DNA of 64,000 nucleotides from an uncultured Alphaproteobacteria bacterium (GTDB lineage: Bacteria > Pseudomonadota > Alphaproteobacteria > Micropepsales > Micropepsaceae). Below, piece after piece: positions 45,289-54,793 of the stretch (position 1 is its first letter; each line of letters begins with the position of its first letter). Where the stretch lies: NCBI GenBank assembly GCA_903862715.1, contig CAIOYY010000087.1, forward strand, positions 1 through 64,000, written 5' to 3'. The notes below the pieces were generated by a model that saw nothing but the letters and a program-made list of their open reading frames with translations, was not told the DNA's origin and did not search any database. Position numbers and translations under genes: made by a program.

Positions 45289-46386
45289 TCAGTTCGCCGA
45301 ACGGAAATGGAGCACATCTCCGTCCTTCACGACATAGTCTTTGCCTTCGAGCCGGAACTTTCCCGCATCGCGCGCACCCGCCTCGCCGCCACCTGCTACA
45401 TAATCGTCATAGGCGATGGTTTCGGCGCGGATGAAGCCCTTCTCGAAATCCGAATGGATCACACCCGCGGCGCCCGGCGCCTTGGTGCCCTTGGTGATGG
45501 TCCAGGCCCGGGCTTCCTTAGGGCCTGCGGTGAAATAGGTGATGAGGCCAAGAAGGTCGTAACCCTCGCGGATCATCTTGTTGAGGCCCGGCTCGTCGAG
45601 GCCCAGCCCCGCGAGATATTCGCCGCGCTCTTCGTCGTCCAGCTGCGCCAGTTCTTCCTCGATCCGCGCCGAAATGACGACGCTGCCCGCGCCCTGTTCC
45701 TTCGCCATTTTGGCGACCCGCGCCGACGGCGCATTGCCGGTGGCGGCGGAGCCCTCATCCACATTGCAGACATAGAGGACCGGTTTTTCGGTAAGGAGGC
45801 CGAGACGGCGATAGACGTCACGTTCTTCGGGCGTCAGATCGGCAAGGCGCGCGGGCTTGCCTTCACGCAGCAGGTCCAGCGCCTTCATCATTAGCGCATA
45901 GAGCTCTTTCGATTCCTTGTCGCCGCCCTTGGCTTTCTTCTCGATGGGAATGACGCGTTTCTCGAGGCTTTCGAGATCGGCCAGCATCAACTCGGTTTCA
46001 ACCGTCTCGGCGTCCGCAACGGGATCGATACGCCCTTCGACATGGGTGATGTCGTCGTCCTCGAAACAGCGCAGCACATGGGCGATGGCATCGACCTCGC
46101 GAATGTTGGCGAGGAATTGATTGCCAAGGCCCTCGCCCTTCGATGCGCCGCGCACAAGGCCGGCAATATCGACAAAGGTGATACGGGTCGGAACGAGTTC
46201 AGCGGATTTCGCAATTGCGGCGAGTTTTTCAAGACGCGGATCGGGCACGGCGACATCGCCGACATTCGGCTCGATGGTGCAGAAGGGATAGTTCGCTGCC
46301 TGCGCCGCCGCCGTCTGTGTGAGCGCATTGAACAGCGTCGATTTGCCGACATTCGGCAATCCAACAATGCCGCATTTAAATCCCAT
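45289..46386 (-). CDS. ychF: YchF/Ola1-family ATPase
   Basis: 365-residue translation-associated P-loop NTPase of the Obg class that prefers ATP. G1 [10 protein letters not shown]3 [18 protein letters not shown], the unusual G4 NVDE (YVCNVDEGS), and the C-terminal TGS-like domain ([20 protein letters not shown]). Overlaps the 3' end of pth by 11 bases; rplY-pth-ychF is a conserved ribosome-related cluster. Confidence 0.96.
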   Translation of the reverse strand: MGFKCGIVGLPNVGKSTLFNALTQTAAAQAANYPFCTIEPNVGDVAVPDPRLEKLAAIAKSAELVPTRITFVDIAGLVRGASKGEGLGNQFLANIREVDAIAHVLRCFEDDDITHVEGRIDPVADAETVETELMLADLESLEKRVIPIEKKAKGGDKESKELYALMMKALDLLREGKPARLADLTPEERDVYRRLGLLTEKPVLYVCNVDEGSAATGNAPSARVAKMAKEQGAGSVVISARIEEELAQLDDEERGEYLAGLGLDEPGLNKMIREGYDLLGLITYFTAGPKEARAWTITKGTKAPGAAGVIHSDFEKGFIRAETIAYDDYVAGGGEAGARDAGKFRLEGKDYVVKDGDVLHFRSAN

Positions 46387-47014
46387 CGGAGGGTTCGTCC
46401 TTTTTGATTTTGGCTTTGGCGGGTTTGTCGTCCGCTTTGGGCGGGGCGGTCAGAAGCGCGACGCGGTTCATGAAACCGGGATCGTCGTCTTCGGCTAGGT
46501 AGGGCGCGGCATCGGCGATGGCGGCGAGCAAAGGCTCCAGCCATTCGCGGTCGGCTTTGGAAAAATCGTGCAGCGCGTAATTCAGAACCGCTGCTTTTCC
46601 CGGATGACCAATACCAAGACGCAGGCGGCGGTAATCGGGACCGAGCGCTCCCGTGATCGAACGCAAGCCATTGTGGCCCGCATCGCCGCCGCCGGTCTTC
46701 ACGCGAATCTTGGCGGGGGCGAGATCCAGTTCGTCATGGATGACGACCAGCGCCGACAGCGGAATTTTGAGATAGCGCACCGCCTCGCCCACCGCGCGGC
46801 CGCTTTCGTTCATAAAGGTCATGGGCTTCAGCAGAAGAACTTTGCGCCCGGCGATGGTGCCGTCGGCGGAATGCCCCTGAAAGCGCGCGCGCCAGGGCGA
46901 GAAACGATATTTTTCGGCAATCGCGTCGACGGCCATAAAGCCGGCATTGTGACGGTGGCGCGCATATTTCTCGCCGGGATTACCCAGTCCGGCGATAAGG
47001 AGCGGTGACTGCGA
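46376..47014 (-). CDS. pth: Peptidyl-tRNA hydrolase
   Basis: Releases tRNA from peptidyl-tRNA drop-off products. 212 residues: LLIAGLGNPGEKYARHRHNAG with the catalytic His, LLKPMTFMNESG, VIHDELDLAPAKIRVKTGGG, and GHNGLRSI with the family Asn. A Lys-rich tail (PAKAKIKKDE) follows. Start at ATG 47014 (MSQSPLL); the longer frame is filler. Between rplY and ychF in the same direction. Confidence 0.95.
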   Translation of the reverse strand, partial: SQSPLLIAGLGNPGEKYARHRHNAGFMAVDAIAEKYRFSPWRARFQGHSADGTIAGRKVLLLKPMTFMNESGRAVGEAVRYLKIPLSALVVIHDELDLAPAKIRVKTGGGDAGHNGLRSITGALGPDYRRLRLGIGHPGKAAVLNYALHDFSKADREWLEPLLAAIADAAPYLAEDDDPGFMNRVALLTAPPKADDKPAKAKIKKDEPSDGI

Positions 47015-47080
47015 CATGGGCGCTCCGCATCTCCCGCCGCGCGGCGCCACACCGGAGCCGCGCGCGGGAAAACCAATGCG

Positions 47081-47743
47081 CTATTTCTTGTCGGCGGCCT
47101 TCGCGGCACCGGCATCGGCAGCCGCACCTTCGGTGGTGGCGGCGGCAGCGGCGGCAGGCTTGGCTTCTTCGACATAGGTCGTCGGCGCCGCAACGGTCGC
47201 AACCGTGAAGTCGCGGTTCTGAATGACCGGGCGCACACCTTCCGGCAATTTGAACGCCGAGATGTGGAGGCTGTCGCCGATATCGGCCTGCGAAAGATCG
47301 CCTTCGATGAAGGTCGGGATTCTGTCCACCGGGCAATAAAGTTCGACCGTGTGGCGCACGATGTTCAAGACGCCACCCTTTTTCAGGCCCGGCGAAACTT
47401 CCTGTCCGTGGAAATGGACCGGGATATGAAGCGCGATGCTGGAACCATCAACGAGGCGCATGAAATCGACATGGATCGGACGGTCGCTGACCGGATCGAT
47501 TTCGACGCCGCGCGGAATGACGCGGATCTTCTTGCCATCAACATCAAGCATGAAGAGCGTCGAGAGCAGCGTGCCGGAAGAATAATGCTTGGAGAATTCG
47601 CGCTCCTCGACCGTCAGCGTCTGGTTGTCGGCACTGCCGCCATACAGCACCGCCGGGATATGACCCCGGGCGCGAATACGGTGGGCGGCATTCTTGCCGG
47701 TTTCGGCGCGCGCTTCGGCGCGCAAGGTCTGCAGCTCGGCCAT
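47081..47743 (-). CDS. rplY: 50S ribosomal protein L25 (Ctc type)
   Basis: 5S rRNA-binding ribosomal protein with an additional C-terminal Ctc domain. 220 residues: N-terminal RIRARGHIPAVLYGG L25 domain, PVSDRPIHVDFMRL linker, and the beta-rich Ctc domain with PVHFHGQEVSPGLKKGGVL. The tail is Ala/Lys-rich (AAAAATTEGAAADAGAAKAA), low-complexity. Head of rplY-pth-ychF. Confidence 0.95.
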   Translation of the reverse strand: MAELQTLRAEARAETGKNAAHRIRARGHIPAVLYGGSADNQTLTVEEREFSKHYSSGTLLSTLFMLDVDGKKIRVIPRGVEIDPVSDRPIHVDFMRLVDGSSIALHIPVHFHGQEVSPGLKKGGVLNIVRHTVELYCPVDRIPTFIEGDLSQADIGDSLHISAFKLPEGVRPVIQNRDFTVATVAAPTTYVEEAKPAAAAAATTEGAAADAGAAKAADKK

Positions 47744-47845
47744 TTTGAATTTCCTTGATTTCAGCCCAGAAAATAGGGTTTCGGGCCGGAAAGGCGAGGC
47801 TTTTAGCCGATGGCGGGAGGGAAAACAACCCAGCCCGAGCGGAGG

Positions 47846-48892
47846 CTATTTTGCCCGCTTGTGTTGGCCTTTTTCGAGGATGTCCTCGACATAGGCAAGA
47901 CGGATAATGGTCATGGCGGCAACCGCCAGCGGCGTTGCGAGCAATACCCCCCAAAGGCCGAACAGAAGGCCGAAGCCCACCATGGCGAGGAGCATGACCG
48001 CAGGCGGCATATGGACCGTCCAGCGCTGGAGGAGCGGCAGGCTGATATTGCCCTCAAGCTGCTGGGCGACGACGTAGACCACCGCGGCCGAGAAAGCGAG
48101 GTCGGGGCTGACCGAGAGGGCCAGAAGAAGGCCCGGGACCGTCGCCACGATGGGCCCGATATAGGGGACGAAAACCGAAAGGCCCGACAGGACGCCGAGG
48201 GCAAAGGAGAGCGGTACGCCCACCAGCCACAGCCCCACCCCGGTCAGCACGCCGAGAAAAACCATGTCGAGCGCCATGGCCGTGAGCCATTTGCGCAAGG
48301 TCCGGGACGTAATGCGGAGAATTTCATCGGCCCGCTCGCGCCGTGCGGGCGGGAGAAGCCGAAGGGCCCCCTTGCGGTAAGATACCGGGTCGGCGGCGAG
48401 GTAGATGCCGATCACCAGCATCAAAGCCGCATTGGCAAGTCCGCCCAGCAGCCCTCCGGCAATGGGAAGGGCGTTCAGGAGCGTGGCAGCCGAGCCATCA
48501 AGGGCATCGCCGCCAATGGAGAGGAACCAGCGGCCCAGCGCCCAGGACTGTAGCCAAGCCTCGGCGCTGTCCCAAGCTGCGGGAAGCTCATCGACAAGAG
48601 TGGTGAACTGGGCGGCGGCGGCGGCGCCGAACAGCGTGAGAAAGAGCCCAACGATAGACACCAGTCCAACAACGGTGATGCCGAGCCCCACCGTATGCGG
48701 CATGCGCAGGCGGCGGGAGAGGGGCGACGCCACATTATTCAGCGCCACGGCGACGACTACGCCGCCGAAGCCGAGCATGAAGACCGATGCAATCTTCCAC
48801 GACGCCAACGTCAGAATGATCAAGACGCCGACGATGAACACCTTCGCGACGAATCCAAACTCTCTCGTGCGCGCGGGTTCTGTTTGCGCCAT
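47846..48892 (-). CDS. AI-2E family transporter (PerM-like)
   Basis: 348 residues with eight hydrophobic segments, including AKVFIVGVLIILTLASWKIA, GLGITVVGLVSIVGLFLTLF and the C-terminal VMLLAMVGFGLLFGLWGVLL of the AI-2 exporter/PerM family. Function of most members is unknown; Na+/H+ antiport or permease roles have been proposed. Single gene, opposite the DUF1761 gene across 174 bases. Confidence 0.9.
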   Translation of the reverse strand: MAQTEPARTREFGFVAKVFIVGVLIILTLASWKIASVFMLGFGGVVVAVALNNVASPLSRRLRMPHTVGLGITVVGLVSIVGLFLTLFGAAAAAQFTTLVDELPAAWDSAEAWLQSWALGRWFLSIGGDALDGSAATLLNALPIAGGLLGGLANAALMLVIGIYLAADPVSYRKGALRLLPPARRERADEILRITSRTLRKWLTAMALDMVFLGVLTGVGLWLVGVPLSFALGVLSGLSVFVPYIGPIVATVPGLLLALSVSPDLAFSAAVVYVVAQQLEGNISLPLLQRWTVHMPPAVMLLAMVGFGLLFGLWGVLLATPLAVAAMTIIRLAYVEDILEKGQHKRAK

Positions 48893-49066
48893 GGCTCTTC
48901 TCTGAACGGGTTAGAGGCGGTGAGTCTTGTTGCCAGCAGTATGCGCGTCCCCCGCCGCGGTAACAATGCCGCACATGCATGCCCGGTGCAGGCGAAGGGG
49001 AACGGCGCGTTGGCCGTCAAAACATGCTAAACTGAGAGGCTCACATCCAATGCCGAGGGTATCCGC

Positions 49067-49477
49067 ATGTCCGTCAATTTCGTTACGGTTCTGGCCGCCG
49101 CCGTCGCGGGATGGCTTGTCGGCGCGGTGTGGTACGGCGTTCTCGGCAAGCAATGGATGGCGGCGCTCGGCTGGACTGCGGACAGCATGAAAGGCCCTGA
49201 CGGCAAAAGACGCATGCCCATTGGCCCGATGGTCCTTTCTTTCTTCGCGCTGCTTCTGATGGCCTATCTTCTTTCCGGAATTATTTTTCATGTCGGTGCC
49301 CCGTCCTTACGCATCGGGGTCATTTCCGGCGCGCTGGTGTGGCTCGGGTTCACGATCCCTGCCATTACGGTGAACAATGCGTTTCAAAAACAGAAGCCGA
49401 TGCTAACGCTGATCGATGGCGGCCATTGGCTGCTCGTCCTCGTCGTGCAGGGCGCAGTGATCGGGCTCCTGGGCTGA
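49067..49477 (+). CDS. DUF1761 membrane protein
   Basis: 136 residues with four hydrophobic segments. The family N-terminus VNFVTVLAAAVAGWLVGAVW-YG and the central LGFTIPAITVNNAFQKQKPM are present. Function unknown. Start ATG 49067. Sixty bases to lemA on the same strand; co-transcription possible but no overlap. Confidence 0.85.
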   Translation: MSVNFVTVLAAAVAGWLVGAVWYGVLGKQWMAALGWTADSMKGPDGKRRMPIGPMVLSFFALLLMAYLLSGIIFHVGAPSLRIGVISGALVWLGFTIPAITVNNAFQKQKPMLTLIDGGHWLLVLVVQGAVIGLLG

Positions 49478-49538
49478 CCCTCATTTGAGGGGGATAAAGA
49501 CGGTAGACGGAACCAAATCGAAGCTCTAACGTCACCAC

Positions 49539-50117
49539 ATGATTGGATATATTCTTCTCGCGCTTGCAGCGCTTCTGATCCTCTGGGGCGTCGCCACCTA
49601 TAATGGACTCGTCCGCCGCCGCAACATTGTCGCGGAAGCATGGTCCGGCATCGAAACCCAATTGAAGCGCCGCGCCGACCTTATTCCGAATCTCGTGGAA
49701 ACGGTAAAAGGGTACGCCACCCATGAACGCACCACGCTCGACGAACTGACCAAGCTTCGCGCGATGGCGCAGGACATGGGCAGCAGCGGCGAACCCGGTG
49801 CATCCGCCATCGAAGCGCGCGCCGCAACGGAACGCCAGATCACGGCCATGATCGGCAAGGTAATGGCGGTGGCAGAAGCCTATCCCGACCTGAAAGCCAG
49901 CGCGAATTTCCAGTCGCTGCAGAACGATCTTTCGGCAACGGAAGACCAGATTCAATTGGCCCGGCGTTATTACAATGGCGCAGTGCGCGATTATAACGTG
50001 ATGATCGAGCAGGTGCCGTCGAATCTGATCGCCAACGGGTTTAATTTCAAGAAGGCCGAGTTCTTCGAGATCGAAGACGCAGCGGATCGCGCCGTGCCCA
50101 AGGTTTCGTTTTCCTGA
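49539..50117 (+). CDS. LemA family protein
   Basis: 192 residues: one N-terminal transmembrane helix (IGYILLALAALLILWGVATY) then the LemA alpha-helical domain with NGLVRRRNIVAEAWSGIETQ, RRADLIPNLVETVKGYA and YPDLKASANFQSLQNDL. LemA proteins are membrane-anchored helical bundles of unclear function, usually paired with a DUF2207-type Gly-rich membrane protein, as here at 50180. Confidence 0.93.
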   Translation: MIGYILLALAALLILWGVATYNGLVRRRNIVAEAWSGIETQLKRRADLIPNLVETVKGYATHERTTLDELTKLRAMAQDMGSSGEPGASAIEARAATERQITAMIGKVMAVAEAYPDLKASANFQSLQNDLSATEDQIQLARRYYNGAVRDYNVMIEQVPSNLIANGFNFKKAEFFEIEDAADRAVPKVSFS

Positions 50118-50179
50118 CGGGTCTCGTTTCGTACGGGACATTGCCATCGGGCGGTAAGCTCTTTCGCTCGTGACGGCGA

Positions 50180-52117
50180 ATGCGAGACATGGCCATGCTG
50201 CGTACCATCTCCCTTATTCTGACCTTCCTCGTTCTTGCCGCGGGTACGCCGCAAGCGTTCGCGCAGGAGCGGATCACCGGCTTTTCCAGCAATATCACCA
50301 TCGGGCAGGACGGCACGCTGTCGGTGGTGGAAAAAATATCGGTGAACGCACAAGGCGGTGAAATTCAGCGCGGCATTTTCCGCGATTTTCCGACGACCTA
50401 TATCGACGCGACCGGGCGTCGCGTGCGCGTGGGGTTCGATGTATCCCGCGTCACGCGTGACGGACGGGATGAACCCTATGCGCTGGAAGGCATTGGGAAC
50501 GGCACGCGCGTGCGCATCGGAGACGCCGATGTGTTTCTCGATTACGGCATACATGTTTACACGATCGCCTATACCACGACGCGGCAGATCGGTTTTTTTG
50601 AAGACCATGACGAGCTGTACTGGAACGTCACGGGAAATGGCTGGAATTTTACCATCGATGTGGCGGATGCGACCGTGCGGCTTCCCGGCGGGGACATTCA
50701 AAGCTTCGAATTTTACACCGGCGAGGAAGGTGCGCGAGGCCAGGACGCCACTGCGGAACGCATTGCGAACAATGCGGTGCGCTATCGCACGACAAGAGCG
50801 CTTCGGCCTTATGAAGGCCTGACCATCGTTGCAACTTTCCCCAAGGGGATCGTTATTCCGCCGACCGCGGAAGAGCAGATGCAGGAATTTCTGAACGACA
50901 ATGCCGCCTCCGGCGTCGCACTGATCGGACTTGCCGTTCTGTTCGCCTATTATTTTTACGTATGGATGAAGGTCGGCCGCGATCCCGCGCGCGGCGTCAT
51001 CATTCCGCTGTTCGCTCCTCCGAAGGGATTTTCCCCGGCGACGACGCGCTTTGTTCATCGCATGGGATATGACCGCAAGGCCTTCGCCGCCGCCATCATT
51101 TCCATGGCGGTGAAGGGATACCTGACGATTTCGGAAGACGGCCGCAAATACACGCTGACGCGCCTAAGCAAAAGCGAAGATCTGGCCGATCTTTCCAAGG
51201 GCGAACGCGCCATCGCGCATGCGCTGTTCTCGGGCGGGAACGAAATCGAACTCGACAACAAGAACCACGCGAAAGTATCGAAGGCCATCACGGCGCTTCA
51301 GGAAAAACTGCGTTCCGAAGAAGAGGGTGTGTATTTCGTCACCAATCGCCGCTGGTTTTATCTCGGTCTTCTTATCCTGCTCGTGAGCGCGATCCTGACG
51401 GTCATCCTTACCGACAGTCCGCTGGAAGCCGGATTCATCTTCATCTGGCTCAGTGTGTGGTCCACCGGAACTTCGTTCCTGGTCTTTCAGGTCTTTCAAT
51501 CCTGGTACGGCGTCGTGATGGGACCCGGCAATCGCATTCTCAATTTCGGCGGCGCGATATTCTCCACGCTGTTCTCGCTGCCTTTTGTCGGCGGTCTCGC
51601 TGTCGCGCTGTTCTTCCTGGGCTATCTGTTGCCGCTGATCGCCATGCTGGCGCTGATCGCGCAAGGCATTCTTGCCTTCGTCTTTTACCGCCTCCTGAAG
51701 GCGCCCACCAAAGCGGGCGCGAAAATGCGCGACGAGATCGAGGGCTTCCGGACCTTTCTCGTGACCGCCGAGAAAGACCGGATGGAAGTGCTCCACCCGC
51801 CGCATGTAACGCCAGAACTGTTCGAGAAATATCTTCCCTTTGCCATTGCGCTCGATGCCGAAAACGAGTGGAGCCGGAAGTTTGAAACCGAACTTGCCAA
51901 AGCAGGCATGACACCGAGCGACCACAGCTACACGCCGCACTGGTATTCCGGCCAATCCTTCAGCCGTCTCGGCACGGCGGGATTTGCATCGGCCATAGGC
52001 GGCGCGGTTGCGGGCGCCACGGCGGCAGCGGCCACGGCACCGGGAAGTTCGTCGGGATCGGGTGGCGGCGGATCGTCCGGCGGCGGAGGAGGCGGCGGCG
52101 GCGGAGGCGGTTGGTAG
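50180..52117 (+). CDS. DUF2207 membrane protein with Gly-rich tail
   Basis: 645 residues. Signal peptide (TISLILTFLVLAAGTPQAFA), extracytoplasmic beta-rich DUF2207 domain (to about 240), a transmembrane helix ASGVALIGLAVLFAYYFYVW, a cytosolic winged-helix-like region, then two or three further helices around residues 395-495 and a terminal SSGGGGGGGGGGGW-like tail of Gly. The tail is the mark of the LemA-partner family. Start may be ATG 50180 or the fifth codon downstream. Converges with doxX: the stops abut. Confidence 0.88.
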   Translation: MRDMAMLRTISLILTFLVLAAGTPQAFAQERITGFSSNITIGQDGTLSVVEKISVNAQGGEIQRGIFRDFPTTYIDATGRRVRVGFDVSRVTRDGRDEPYALEGIGNGTRVRIGDADVFLDYGIHVYTIAYTTTRQIGFFEDHDELYWNVTGNGWNFTIDVADATVRLPGGDIQSFEFYTGEEGARGQDATAERIANNAVRYRTTRALRPYEGLTIVATFPKGIVIPPTAEEQMQEFLNDNAASGVALIGLAVLFAYYFYVWMKVGRDPARGVIIPLFAPPKGFSPATTRFVHRMGYDRKAFAAAIISMAVKGYLTISEDGRKYTLTRLSKSEDLADLSKGERAIAHALFSGGNEIELDNKNHAKVSKAITALQEKLRSEEEGVYFVTNRRWFYLGLLILLVSAILTVILTDSPLEAGFIFIWLSVWSTGTSFLVFQVFQSWYGVVMGPGNRILNFGGAIFSTLFSLPFVGGLAVALFFLGYLLPLIAMLALIAQGILAFVFYRLLKAPTKAGAKMRDEIEGFRTFLVTAEKDRMEVLHPPHVTPELFEKYLPFAIALDAENEWSRKFETELAKAGMTPSDHSYTPHWYSGQSFSRLGTAGFASAIGGAVAGATAAAATAPGSSSGSGGGGSSGGGGGGGGGGGW

Positions 52118-52516
52118 CTAGCGTTCCAGCGCGATCCGCCCCGGGCCAAGCCCCATCACCATCATAAGCCCACCGCCCACGGCAAGATTGCGCGCGAAGG
52201 CATCGAAGGCGGATTGTCGTTCGATGACATCGGCGATGTTCCAGAAATCATTCATCACGACATTCGAGGCGATGACGAAGGCGAACAGACCCAGCGCACC
52301 AAGGCGGGCCCGGAAGCCGAGCAGCAGCGCAAACGAACCCAGCACCATCACGGTCAAGGCCAAAAAGTGGAGAAGCGCCGGCGCGGGAACGTCCTGCAAT
52401 GCGAGCAGGGAAACCGTTCCGTCCCATGAAATGGCCCGGGCATAGGCTTCGGAAAGAAAATACCAGGCAAGGATGACGCGGCCGATAAAAGGCGCAATCG
52501 CTTCGCCAAGCGACAT
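52118..52516 (-). CDS. DoxX-family membrane protein
   Basis: About 132 residues with four hydrophobic helices: IGRVILAWYFLSEAYA, LHFLALTVMVLGSFALLLGF, LGLFAFVIASNVV and NLAVGGGLMMVMGLG. DoxX-like proteins occur in redox complexes and thiosulfate:quinone systems, but this one stands alone and its partner is unknown. ATG 52516 (MSLGEAIAP) preferred over 52537. Confidence 0.84.
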   Translation of the reverse strand: MSLGEAIAPFIGRVILAWYFLSEAYARAISWDGTVSLLALQDVPAPALLHFLALTVMVLGSFALLLGFRARLGALGLFAFVIASNVVMNDFWNIADVIERQSAFDAFARNLAVGGGLMMVMGLGPGRIALER

Positions 52517-52604
52517 CTGTTCTCCCCCCTCATTCAACGCTGCGCGACGCAGCCCTGAGAATCGCCACTATAAGGGAAAACAGTGCGGCTTACGCTTTTA
52601 AGGA

Positions 52605-53033
52605 TCAAACCTGCCGGGTGGCGTGTTTGCGCAAGTGCCGGACGAGACTCATATTATCGATCCGCGATTGCGCGGTGCGTTCGGCGGTTTCGGTGATGCG
52701 CCGTTCGCGTTCCTGCTCGGCTATTTCGAAAATCTTGAGGTCCTGGACCGACGCGGCATGTTCGTCCTGTACCGCAAGATGCTCGCGTTCCAGCTCGCGC
52801 ATCGTACTGCGGATATTCACGCGCCTCGTTTCGATCGACTGGACGAAGCTGGGAAAGGCAAGTCGGCCCAAATCGGAATCCGAGGCCCGCTGTTTCTCGC
52901 GCGAGACGGAATCCTCCAGATCCGCGAGCTTCTTCTCGAGGTCTGCCTTCATTTCGTCGAGCGTCGCTAGCCGGCGCGCCAATTCCTCGGTGCGAAACCG
53001 CTTCAGCCGCAACAGGCTGTCCCGCCGCTTCAT
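52605..53033 (-). CDS. fliJ: Flagellar export chaperone FliJ (probable)
   Basis: 142 residues, almost entirely coiled coil: KRRDSLLRLKRFRTEELARR, ATLDEMKADLEKKLADLED and QSIETRRVNIRSTMRELERE. Length and N-terminal pattern match FliJ, the stalk of the flagellar export ATPase. Start at ATG 53033 after AGAGGGG. Its position opposite ctrA recurs in alphaproteobacteria. No other flagellar gene is in the window, so FliI lies elsewhere. Confidence 0.72.
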   Translation of the reverse strand: MKRRDSLLRLKRFRTEELARRLATLDEMKADLEKKLADLEDSVSREKQRASDSDLGRLAFPSFVQSIETRRVNIRSTMRELEREHLAVQDEHAASVQDLKIFEIAEQERERRITETAERTAQSRIDNMSLVRHLRKHATRQV

Positions 53034-53522
53034 GGGGTACCCCTCTGATGGGACGCCAAAGAGCTCCACCCGGGGAGGGCGAAACCTATTTTTTTGCCAG
53101 GGTCCGGCGCTCGTGCCTCGGCCAGGAGACCCGCGGCGCCCTTCGGCATGTCCCATGCGCTCAGCCCTGCCCCAGAACCCGCGCGGTCCAAAAAGGTAGG
53201 GAAATACTGGGTTTCTTGGCCGTTTTCCCGCACGATAACGTTCCTAACACCCCGAAAAATGACCACCTAAGGGTCCCCCGCGAAGGACCCGGCAAAAGGC
53301 ATATTGAACGAGATGCTTTAAGTGGCGGTAAACTTAACAAAACGAATCAACGGGATGTCCGCCTTTAAGTAAGGAGGTGACGCGTCGGATTCGGGGCCGG
53401 TAACTTATTTGCGGTGCGGGAAAGCTAGTCTTAACCAATTCCGTTTAGGGTTAACTCACCAATTAACGACGACGGACATGAGAGTTCGGGATGGCTTTCG
53501 TGACGCGTAAGGGGGTTAGGGT
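53034..53522. promoter_or_regulatory. Divergent fliJ-ctrA control region
   Basis: 489 bases without a gene. Features seen: TTAAC half-sites at 53334, 53431, 53451 and 53463 (the last pair is TTAA-N8-TTAA, one base off the CtrA consensus), TTAA-N7-TAAA at 53318-53332, and two GANTC CcrM methylation motifs at 53344 and 53388. A strong AAGGAGGTGA at 53371-53380 has no suitable start after it. In Caulobacter the ctrA promoter is autoregulated and methylation-sensitive; the same design is inferred here. ctrA itself has AAGGGGG before ATG 53523. Confidence 0.65.
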
Positions 53523-54212
53523 ATGCGTGTTCTCCTGATCGAAGACGACAGCGCCATGGCGCGCAGCATCGAGCTGATGCTGCGGTCGGAAGGGCTGAAT
53601 GTCTATACAACCGACCTCGGAGAGGAAGGCATCGATCTCGGCAAACTGTACGATTACGACATCATCGTTCTCGATCTGCAGCTTCCCGACATGAGCGGCT
53701 TCGAAGTGCTGAAGGCGCTGCGTTTGGCAAAGGTGCAGACGCCGGTGTTAATCCTTTCAGGCAACGCCATTGTTGAAGCCAAGGTGAAAGCCCTCGGCTT
53801 CGGCGCCGACGATTACATGACGAAGCCTTTCCACAAGGATGAGCTCGTCGCCCGCATTCAGGCCGTGGTGCGCCGCTCGAAGGGCCATTCGCAATCGGTC
53901 ATCACCACCGGAAAGCTTACGGTCAATCTCGACGCCAAAACGGTCGAAGTCGACAGCCAGCGCGTCCACCTCACCGGCAAAGAATATCAGATGCTGGAAC
54001 TTTTGAGCCTTCGCAAAGGCACGACCCTGACCAAGGAGATGTTTCTCAATCATCTCTATGGTGGCATGGACGAGCCGGAGCTCAAGATTATCGACGTTTT
54101 CATCTGTAAATTGCGCAAGAAACTCGCGGTTGCCTGCGACGGCGAGAATTACATCGAGACAGTCTGGGGCCGCGGCTATGTGCTGCGCGATCCCGAAGAG
54201 AAGGCTGCTTGA
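53523..54212 (+). CDS. ctrA: Cell-cycle response regulator CtrA
   Basis: Master regulator of the alphaproteobacterial cell cycle: phosphorylated CtrA binds TTAA-N7-TTAA sites, controls flagellar and division genes and in Caulobacter blocks replication initiation. 229 residues: receiver with LLIEDD, phospho-acceptor D51 in [14 protein letters not shown] and the TKPFHKDEL switch region; C-terminal winged helix with [33 protein letters not shown] and VWGRGYVL. The product ends in Ala-Ala, the ClpXP degron type of Caulobacter CtrA. Followed by a strong terminator. Confidence 0.97.
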   Translation: MRVLLIEDDSAMARSIELMLRSEGLNVYTTDLGEEGIDLGKLYDYDIIVLDLQLPDMSGFEVLKALRLAKVQTPVLILSGNAIVEAKVKALGFGADDYMTKPFHKDELVARIQAVVRRSKGHSQSVITTGKLTVNLDAKTVEVDSQRVHLTGKEYQMLELLSLRKGTTLTKEMFLNHLYGGMDEPELKIIDVFICKLRKKLAVACDGENYIETVWGRGYVLRDPEEKAA

Positions 54213-54242
54213 AACCGTTACCGGGTCTGTTGGGGCTATGAG

Positions 54243-54271
54243 AAAAGGGGCGCTTAAAGCGCCCCTTTTTT
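54243..54271 (+). terminator. Intrinsic terminator of ctrA
   Basis: Perfect inverted repeat AAAAGGGGCGCTT / AAGCGCCCCTTTT with a single-base centre, followed by TT. It lies 30 bases after the ctrA stop and, because of the A-run, may also serve the opposing regulator gene. Confidence 0.93.
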
Positions 54272-54319
54272 GTCATTCAATGGTGCGCCGTGCCGTAGCG
54301 TTACACCGGAAGCGACGGC

Positions 54320-54685
54320 TCAGTTGAGGCCCATCTCGCTGAATTTGTTCTGAAGCACTCCGCCGTCGAACGGCTTCATGATGTATTCGTTGGCGCCCGC
54401 ATTCACCGCTTCGGTAATGAGCGCGATATCATTTTCTGAGGTCGAGAACACAACGACCGGCTTGTCGCCGCCCGGCTCGCGTCGCAGCGAGCGCAGAAAT
54501 TCGAGACCCGCAGCGGCCGGCATGTTCCAATCGAGAAGCACCACCTCCGGCATTTTCCTGCGGCAGAGATCGATCGCACCTGGGCTGTCTTCGGCTTCGT
54601 CCACGGCAAAGTTCATCTCTTCCAGAATTTTCCGCAAGACTTTGCGGATGATCCGGGAATCGTCGACGATCAGGCACTGCTTCAT
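54320..54685 (-). CDS. CheY-like single-domain response regulator
   Basis: 121 residues, receiver domain only: CLIVDDSRIIRKVLRKILEE, phospho-acceptor D52 in VVLLDWNMPAAAG, T/S in VFSTSEND and K in YIMKPFDGG. No output domain, so it acts by protein contact. Genes for such receivers are often located between ctrA and chpT in alphaproteobacteria and have been linked to motility. Start ATG 54685. 108 bases from chpT on the same strand. Confidence 0.9.
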   Translation of the reverse strand: MKQCLIVDDSRIIRKVLRKILEEMNFAVDEAEDSPGAIDLCRRKMPEVVLLDWNMPAAAGLEFLRSLRREPGGDKPVVVFSTSENDIALITEAVNAGANEYIMKPFDGGVLQNKFSEMGLN

Positions 54686-54793
54686 CATGATCTCCATCAC
54701 CATGTCCCTCGGCCGCCTAAACGGAGAAGGACGACACGGCGTTTCGCGGGCACGCGACGAACCCTACATCGGCGACAGTAAACGCCGCCTAAA

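Noticed and set aside
49478-49491. CCCTCA-TT-TGAGGG hairpin after the DUF1761 gene
   Set aside because: Short stem with a 2-base loop and no T-run; too weak to call a terminator.
53371-53380. AAGGAGGTGA, a strong ribosome-binding sequence upstream of ctrA
   Set aside because: No ATG, GTG or TTG at useful spacing begins a plausible leader peptide; probably chance.
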